NCBI GenBank assembly: GCA_001785725.1
Contig: MFUQ01000020.1
Coordinates: 5,188 to 23,079, forward strand
Direction of reading: 5' to 3'
DNA from: Candidatus Nomurabacteria bacterium RIFCSPLOWO2_01_FULL_36_10b
GTDB lineage: Bacteria; Patescibacteriota; Minisyncoccia; Phycocordibacterales; UBA1006
Length of the DNA: 17,892 nt
The notes below the pieces were generated by a model that saw nothing but the letters and a program-made list of their open reading frames with translations, had not been told where the DNA came from and did not search any database. Each line of letters begins with the position of its first letter. Position 1 is the stretch's first letter. Below, piece after piece: positions 14,472-17,892 of the stretch. Position numbers and translations under genes: made by a program.

Positions 14472-15638
14472 TTAATTTCTATTAGATGTATTTACAAGAT
14501 ATTGGTCGGAGTTTGATTTTGGAGTCGTATTTGCATCAAATGCAAATACTTGTTTTTTATCTTGTGAAGGTTTTTTGAAGATTTTTGAATAATTATTTGA
14601 TATTGAAATAATATCTTTCTCCTTCGGAGAAGGAGCAACATTACTAGTTGGAGCAAAGTCATCCTTCTCCTTCGGAGAAGAAGGAGTAATAATTTCTTTC
14701 TTTGGTAATGATGGTGAAAAAATTTTAATAGCGCTATGCATATTCTCAAATTTTTCAAGAAGCGCGCGAGGGTTACCTGTACTATTTTTGGATTGAATTA
14801 GCTCTAATATTTCGTCAAGATCTTCTGGTGAAAAATAATCAATAACAATCTTTCCCCCAGCACCTTTCTCCCCTTCTTCAATTGATACGCGAGTTCCAAG
14901 CGTTTCTGAAAATACCTGTTCAAATGACGCGATCTTAGGATCCTGACGATGTTTTGCCTTGCGAACTTTATCTTGAGAAATTTTACGCGCAACTTTTTCT
15001 GACTCTCTAACACTCATCTTTTTATACACAATTTCTTTAAAAAGAGTAATTTGTTCTTCTGGCTTATCAGCCAACATCATAAGCGGACGAGTGTGCCCTT
15101 CCAAAATCTTGTGTGATGTAATTCCATCTATTATTTCTTGTGGTAAAGACAAAAGACGCAATGAATTAGACACATATTCCCTACTCTTACCCATCTGTTT
15201 ACCAATCTGACTATGCGTCATCTTAAACTCATCTACCAAACGTTGAAATGCGCGAGCGCGTTCAACTGGGTTAAGGTCCTCTCGTTGGAGATTCTCTATA
15301 ATAGCAAGCTCAAAACGAGCCTTCTCATCATCTCCAGTACGAATCACAACTGGAACACGTATAAGACCAGCTAATTTAGAAGCTCGCAGACGACGTTCTC
15401 CAGCTATGAGCTCATATTTATTACGTCCATCTGGTAATTTCCCTGATTCACTAACTGTTGGTGGCTGAAGTATGCCATACTGTCGTATAGAGTCCGCGAG
15501 GTCACGTAAACTTGCTTCATCAAAATCACGACGTGGTTGATATGGGTTTGGGAAAATAGAATCTATATCAACCCAGAAAATTTTATTATTTTTAATATTT
15601 GATTCCATAGAGCATTTTTTACGCCCTCGGCGAGTCAT
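14472..15638 (-). CDS. parB: ParB/Spo0J-type chromosome partitioning protein with a long C-terminal tail
   Basis: This 388-residue protein has the ParB N-terminal CTP-binding domain (about 21-122; LIAGERRLRASKLAG at 77-91 and ENLQREDLNPVE at 115-126). A helix-turn-helix parS-binding domain follows (about 127-225, with THSQIGKQMGKSREYVSNSLRLL). A short C-terminal region (IVIDYFSPEDLDEILELI, 264-281) is probably the dimerisation part. About 100 extra, low-complexity, Ser/Pro/Lys-rich residues come after it, beyond the ~280-300 usual for ParB. These include two SPKEKD units encoded by palindromic DNA. No ParA and no parS site were found in the window. The start at 15638 is preceded by TGGTAAAAT (15653-15661, minus); an internal Met (15608) is a weaker alternative. 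Confidence 0.93.
   Translation of the reverse strand: MTRRGRKKCSMESNIKNNKIFWVDIDSIFPNPYQPRRDFDEASLRDLADSIRQYGILQPPTVSESGKLPDGRNKYELIAGERRLRASKLAGLIRVPVVIRTGDDEKARFELAIIENLQREDLNPVERARAFQRLVDEFKMTHSQIGKQMGKSREYVSNSLRLLSLPQEIIDGITSHKILEGHTRPLMMLADKPEEQITLFKEIVYKKMSVRESEKVARKISQDKVRKAKHRQDPKIASFEQVFSETLGTRVSIEEGEKGAGGKIVIDYFSPEDLDEILELIQSKNSTGNPRALLEKFENMHSAIKIFSPSLPKKEIITPSSPKEKDDFAPTSNVAPSPKEKDIISISNNYSKIFKKPSQDKKQVFAFDANTTPKSNSDQYLVNTSNRN
14617..14635. repeat. Palindrome copy 1 inside parB
   Basis: TTCTCC/GGAGAA with loop TTC, or alternatively CTCCTTC/GAAGGAG with loop GGA. It encodes the second SPKEKD unit of the ParB tail. Confidence 0.6.
14663..14686. repeat. Palindrome copy 2 inside parB
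   Basis: CTTCTCC (14664-14670) pairs with GGAGAAG (14674-14680) around TTC. It shares the 15-base core (TTCTCC-TTC-GGAGAA) with copy 1, 48 bp away, and encodes the first SPKEKD unit. Confidence 0.6.
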
Positions 15639-15649
15639 TTAAGTACTTA

Positions 15650-15678
15650 TTGATTTTACCATAAAATTTATTTATAAT
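15650..15678 (+). promoter_or_regulatory. Sigma-70-type promoter of tRNA-Leu, overlapping the parB promoter
   Basis: TTGATT (15650-15655), a 17-nt spacer and a perfect TATAAT (15673-15678) end 11 nt before the tRNA. The -35 overlaps the minus-strand parB -10 (TGGTAAAAT, 15653-15661), so the two divergent promoters share bases. Confidence 0.6.
15653..15661 (-). promoter_or_regulatory. Extended -10 promoter of parB
   Basis: The minus strand reads TGGTAAAAT, 14 nt before the ATG at 15638, predicting a leader of about 7 nt. This supports 15638 as the start. Confidence 0.45.
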
Positions 15679-15689
15679 CATCAAGCAAC

Positions 15690-15774
15690 GCCGGGATGGC
15701 GGAATTGGCAGACGCACACGACTCAAAATCGTGCGGAGTAATCCATGGGAGTTCGATTCTCCCTCCCGGCACCA
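15690..15774 (+). tRNA. tRNA-Leu (anticodon CAA), CCA encoded
   Basis: This is an 85-nt class II tRNA with a long variable arm. The acceptor is GCCGGGA/TCCCGGC with discriminator A and encoded CCA. The anticodon stem is CACGA/TCGTG with loop CTCAAAA, and the T stem GGGAG/CTCCC with loop TTCGATT. Anticodon CAA reads TTG. A36-A37-A38 is the motif MiaA recognises, and miaA lies about 0.4 kb downstream on the same strand. Confidence 0.97.
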
Positions 15775-15780
15775 AAAAAA

Positions 15781-16155
15781 TTAATTCTGAGAATACATTT
15801 GGTAAGCGCCTTGCTTATCAGACATATCTTGCAATTCATCAATAGCAAGTTTAAAAAAAATACTTAACTGATCTTTAGTAACAGGTGCATCATTTGGATC
15901 TATTAATTTTGCACGGAACCAACTACTTATAAACTTCTTTATAACATGATTATAAAGCTCTATACCATCTTCTACATTAAACTTACCCTCTTTTAATAAT
16001 TGGCGCCCAGACGTAAGTTCCTCTATTGCCCTATTAAAATCATATTGAAGATTTTCTAGGCCAACATGGCTAGATACTATTTCTTCTGAAATTCCATTGT
16101 CTACTTTAATATTGTGTCCTACTTCAGAATGTGGTTCATTTTCTTGAGATTTCAT
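15781..16155 (-). CDS. Hypothetical helical cytoplasmic protein
   Basis: This 124-residue protein has no recognised family. The first ~28 residues are polar and probably disordered. The rest looks all-helical, with YDFNRAIEELTSGRQLLKEG, IELYNHVIKKFISSWFRAKL and SIFFKLAIDELQDM segments. There is no signal peptide or membrane helix and no enzyme motif. Its start at 16155 is 8 nt after a perfect minus-strand extended -10 (TGGTATAAT, 16164-16172), so the ORF is very likely expressed, probably as a leaderless mRNA. Only 20 bp separate it from miaA on the other strand. Its stop lies 6 nt beyond the tRNA-Leu CCA, so the two converge tightly. Confidence 0.75.
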   Translation of the reverse strand: MKSQENEPHSEVGHNIKVDNGISEEIVSSHVGLENLQYDFNRAIEELTSGRQLLKEGKFNVEDGIELYNHVIKKFISSWFRAKLIDPNDAPVTKDQLSIFFKLAIDELQDMSDKQGAYQMYSQN

Positions 16156-16159
16156 ATAA

Positions 16160-16172
16160 TGTTATTATACCA
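16160..16172. promoter_or_regulatory. Overlapping divergent extended -10 elements (miaA and hypothetical gene)
   Basis: The plus strand reads TGTTATTAT (16160-16168), 7 nt before the miaA ATG. The minus strand reads TGGTATAAT (16172-16164), 8 nt before the hypothetical ATG. The two -10 hexamers occupy nearly the same base pairs in a 20-bp intergenic gap, so the two polymerases cannot bind at once. Confidence 0.6.
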
Positions 16173-16175
16173 TAT

Positions 16176-17036
16176 ATGCCACGAGTAAAGCAAAAATCTA
16201 TATTACCCAAAATTATTGTTATCTGTGGCCCTACTGCCACAGGCAAATCTAATTATGCTGTTAAATTGGCAAAGAAGACGAACGGCGAAATTGTTTCAGC
16301 TGATTCTAGGCAAGTTTATAGACACATGAATCTAGGCACCGGCAAAATAACAAGGAAAGAAATGCATGGTATCCGCCATCATCTTCTAGATGTCGCTGAC
16401 CCACGTAATATTTTTAGTGTTAATAGCTATGTTAATCTCGCTCGTAGAGTGATAAAAGATATCCACAGACGTGGCAAAATGCCTATCGTATGTGGAGGCA
16501 CCGGATTTTATATTGACACACTAATTCACTCAAATAAACTTCCATCTGTCCCACCAAATCGCGCGTTGCGCGCTTTGTTATATAAAAAAAGCACAGAAGA
16601 ATTATTTGCGCAGTTGCACAATTTAGATTATGAACGCGCTCGTACAATTGATAAACACAATAAAGTGCGTTTAATCAGAGCGCTTGAGATTATTGGAACG
16701 TTAGGTTATATCCCCAAAATAGATGCAAAAAATAGAAAACTTACTTATTCTGTAAAGTGGATATATAGAGATATTTCTGATACTAAATTAAAAAAACGTA
16801 TTCATAGTCGTCTTTTACAACGCATAAAAAATGGCATGTTTCGTGAAATACAAAATCTACATAGAATCCACAAAGTTCCATGGGAACGTATGGAAGCGCT
16901 TGGTTTAGAGTATAGATATGGCTCACGTTATGAAAGAAATCTTATCTCAAAAGATGAGTGCATTGAAAAACTAGAAAAAGAAATTTGGCAATATGCCAGA
17001 CGCCAGAGAACGTGGTTTAGGAAGTATAAGATTTAA
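16176..17036 (+). CDS. miaA: tRNA dimethylallyltransferase
   Basis: This 286-residue enzyme adds the dimethylallyl group to A37 of tRNAs reading UNN codons (i6A37). Motifs are the P-loop GPTATGKS (18-25), the substrate loop DSRQVY (43-48), the GGTGFYID segment and the C-terminal RRQRTWFRK. The ATG at 16176 is chosen over an upstream in-frame ATG at 16131. The later one gives the usual distance to the P-loop, lies 7 nt after an extended -10 (16160-16168) and avoids overlap with the divergent gene. The stop TAA shares its bases with the stop of the converging toxin gene. A GC palindrome sits at 16560-16572 inside the coding sequence. Confidence 0.95.
   Translation: MPRVKQKSILPKIIVICGPTATGKSNYAVKLAKKTNGEIVSADSRQVYRHMNLGTGKITRKEMHGIRHHLLDVADPRNIFSVNSYVNLARRVIKDIHRRGKMPIVCGGTGFYIDTLIHSNKLPSVPPNRALRALLYKKSTEELFAQLHNLDYERARTIDKHNKVRLIRALEIIGTLGYIPKIDAKNRKLTYSVKWIYRDISDTKLKKRIHSRLLQRIKNGMFREIQNLHRIHKVPWERMEALGLEYRYGSRYERNLISKDECIEKLEKEIWQYARRQRTWFRKYKI
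16560..16572. repeat. GC palindrome inside miaA
   Basis: CGCGC and GCGCG flank GTT. Twelve bases (16562-16573) are identical to 14389-14400 in the rel-parB gap. It encodes part of NRALRALL without an obvious length change against the family. Confidence 0.5.
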
Positions 17037-17320
17037 CCAAATAAATATGAATGCGTTCCTATATCTACTAATACAAGAACCAGTTGATCTTTCTGAATTT
17101 TATAAATTAATAGCAAGTCACCTCTAATATGACATTCCATTTGGCCTATGTAATCACCTGTTAGCGCATGATCTCGATATTCAATAGGAAGTTTTTCTTC
17201 ATTCTCAAGAAGATTAATGATTCTCTCAATATCAAGTTTAATAGCTTCTTTCAACTGTCCTGATGACTTTAGTTTTTTCAAAGACTTTTCAAAGGTCTTT
17301 GTTTTTATGGCGCATAACAT
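17033..17320 (-). CDS. YafQ/RelE-family toxin (mRNA interferase)
   Basis: This 95-residue type II toxin resembles YafQ, which cleaves mRNA on the ribosome. Residues matching the catalytic set of E. coli YafQ are present: His51 (YRDH), His64 (ECHI), Asp68 (RGDLLLIY), His90 and Phe94 (GTHSYLFG). The Trp that follows the Asp in YafQ is Leu here. It lies 17 nt downstream of the antitoxin gene on the same strand, the usual antitoxin-toxin order, and is probably translated from the same mRNA. No clear ribosome site precedes it. Its stop codon overlaps that of miaA in the shared bases TTAA. Confidence 0.9.
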   Translation of the reverse strand: MLCAIKTKTFEKSLKKLKSSGQLKEAIKLDIERIINLLENEEKLPIEYRDHALTGDYIGQMECHIRGDLLLIYKIQKDQLVLVLVDIGTHSYLFG

Positions 17321-17337
17321 ATCTTCTATTTAATTAA

Positions 17338-17595
17338 TCATACTGTTTGGTCATTCAGAATATCATCTACTGATGTAAAGATATTTCTTGTTTTAACAGC
17401 TTCTTCAATATCTTTATCCCACTGTGCTCTAATTTCTTTTGAGCTTCTTTTAGGCTTGAAAGGAAGCCCCCCCTCTATAATTACTTGTGACAAGAATACT
17501 TTCACCGCTGACGACATATCAAGCCCTATGTGTGAAAGGACTTTCGTTGCCCGTGCTTTTGTCTTTTCGTCAATACGAACGTTTACAGTAGTCAT
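17338..17595 (-). CDS. RelB/DinJ-family antitoxin
   Basis: This 85-residue antitoxin has an N-terminal ribbon-helix-helix DNA-binding part (about 1-47: TVNVRIDEKTKARATKVL, then LDMSSAVKVFLSQVI, then GGLPF). This is followed by a C-terminal toxin-binding tail (KEIRAQWDKDIEEAVK to the end). Such antitoxins neutralise the toxin and repress their own promoter as dimers. The ATG at 17595 lies 8 nt after a strong sigma-70 promoter whose spacer contains a perfect 10-bp palindrome, a likely operator. No Shine-Dalgarno is present, so the mRNA is probably leaderless. Confidence 0.92.
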   Translation of the reverse strand: MTTVNVRIDEKTKARATKVLSHIGLDMSSAVKVFLSQVIIEGGLPFKPKRSSKEIRAQWDKDIEEAVKTRNIFTSVDDILNDQTV

Positions 17596-17603
17596 ATAAT
17601 TCT

Positions 17604-17632
17604 AGTATACACATTGTGCGCACACATATCAA
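17604..17632 (-). promoter_or_regulatory. Toxin-antitoxin promoter with operator palindrome in the spacer
   Basis: On the minus strand TTGATA (17632-17627) is followed by a 17-nt spacer and TATACT (17609-17604). The spacer contains the perfect palindrome TGTGCGCACA (17615-17624). An antitoxin dimer bound there would block RNA polymerase. This is inferred from position; the site itself is visible. Confidence 0.65.
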
Positions 17633-17633
17633 G

Positions 17634-17879
17634 ATGATTATCCACATATCTCAGCTTTTTCGGAAATTTATTAGTGCTCACCTTCGCCCTACCCCATCTG
17701 ACTGGGCAAGACTACGGCAAAGTAAAAGCGGTGACGATGTCCGGAAGTTTGAACCGGCCTACCTCCGAAAAACCCTTAGTTATGGCCGTATAGATAAAAT
17801 TATACGCCAATTGCGACGTCATTACAATGAAAATCCGGCCTACTTCGACGTTCCGGCTTTCGCCCAGAAGGTCTATTAA
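17634..17879 (+). CDS. Doubtful hypothetical ORF in GC-richer DNA
   Basis: The frame is open for 81 residues from the ATG at 17634 (a GTG at 17616 would add six). The product is basic and Arg/Tyr-rich (ARLRQSKSGDDVRKFEP, then IDKIIRQLRRHYNENPAYFD), without membrane segments or a known motif. The stretch 17641-17880 is 47% GC (113 of 240), against about a third elsewhere, so codon use differs from its neighbours. Other frames are also fairly open here, so the reading frame is weak evidence. The ORF diverges from the antitoxin gene and its start overlaps that promoter. It could be a transferred fragment or non-coding DNA. Confidence 0.35.
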   Translation: MIIHISQLFRKFISAHLRPTPSDWARLRQSKSGDDVRKFEPAYLRKTLSYGRIDKIIRQLRRHYNENPAYFDVPAFAQKVY

Positions 17880-17892
17880 GACCGGATTTCCG

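Noticed and set aside
16131..16175. Upstream in-frame start for miaA
   Set aside because: It would overlap the divergent gene and lie before the extended -10 at 16160-16168; the later ATG gives the normal N-terminus.
16223..16242. 7-bp inverted repeat in miaA (CTGTGGC/GCCACAG)
   Set aside because: It coincides with the P-loop codons and shares no sequence with the other palindromes.
1..17892. CRISPR array, insertion sequence, parS site or origin
   Set aside because: No regularly spaced direct repeats, transposase-like ORF, full parS-like 16-mer or cluster of DnaA boxes was seen by reading; a computed search could still find weak ones.

Overview
The window looks like chromosomal DNA from a reduced, AT-rich bacterium of the Candidate Phyla Radiation (Patescibacteria), most likely the Parcubacteria group. 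This is inferred from gene content and style; no search was run. GC is about one third in the counted coding stretch. Intergenic gaps are tiny and Shine-Dalgarno sequences are essentially absent. ValRS is short, Rel is truncated, and there are several small helical or coiled-coil proteins of the kind common in that group.

Layout. 1-1098 (-) is the N-terminal part of a secreted protein with tandem Cys-paired Ig-like repeats, running off the left edge. 1276-1349 (-) is tRNA-Gln(CTG), followed by a small coiled-coil protein (-). 1860-5294 (+) holds valS, a PrsW-like intramembrane protease and Hsp20. 5300-6586 (-) holds tRNA-Phe, a one-TM protein, tRNA-Arg(CCT), a glutaredoxin and an FtsB/DivIC-like division protein. 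A 36-residue membrane ORF (+, 6656-6766) faces lepA (-). Then come murJ and leuS (-, 22-nt gap), divergent rel (+), convergent parB (-), tRNA-Leu(CAA) (+), an unknown helical protein (-) divergent from miaA (+), and a RelB/DinJ-YafQ-type toxin-antitoxin pair (-). The last ~240 bp have clearly higher GC (47% over 17641-17880) and carry one doubtful ORF. No gene-free stretch exceeds 300 bp.

The genes are mostly core functions: charging and modification of tRNA (valS, leuS, miaA, four tRNAs), translation (lepA), envelope and division (murJ, ftsB), chromosome partition (parB) and stringent response (rel). Stress and surface functions are hsp20, prsW, glutaredoxin, the TA pair and the secreted repeat protein.

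Three patterns stand out. First, many genes have an extended -10 (TGnTATnnT) only 7-14 nt before the start codon, implying leaderless or nearly leaderless mRNAs. Second, short palindromes sit both between genes and inside coding sequence, including a 69-nt block of three consecutive stem-loops inside valS and matching GC-rich cores at distant places. Third, tRNA-Phe has G rather than A at position 37, so the MiaA encoded 11 kb away could not act on it, whereas tRNA-Leu(CAA) fits MiaA. No CRISPR array, insertion sequence, prophage or clear defence system was seen.
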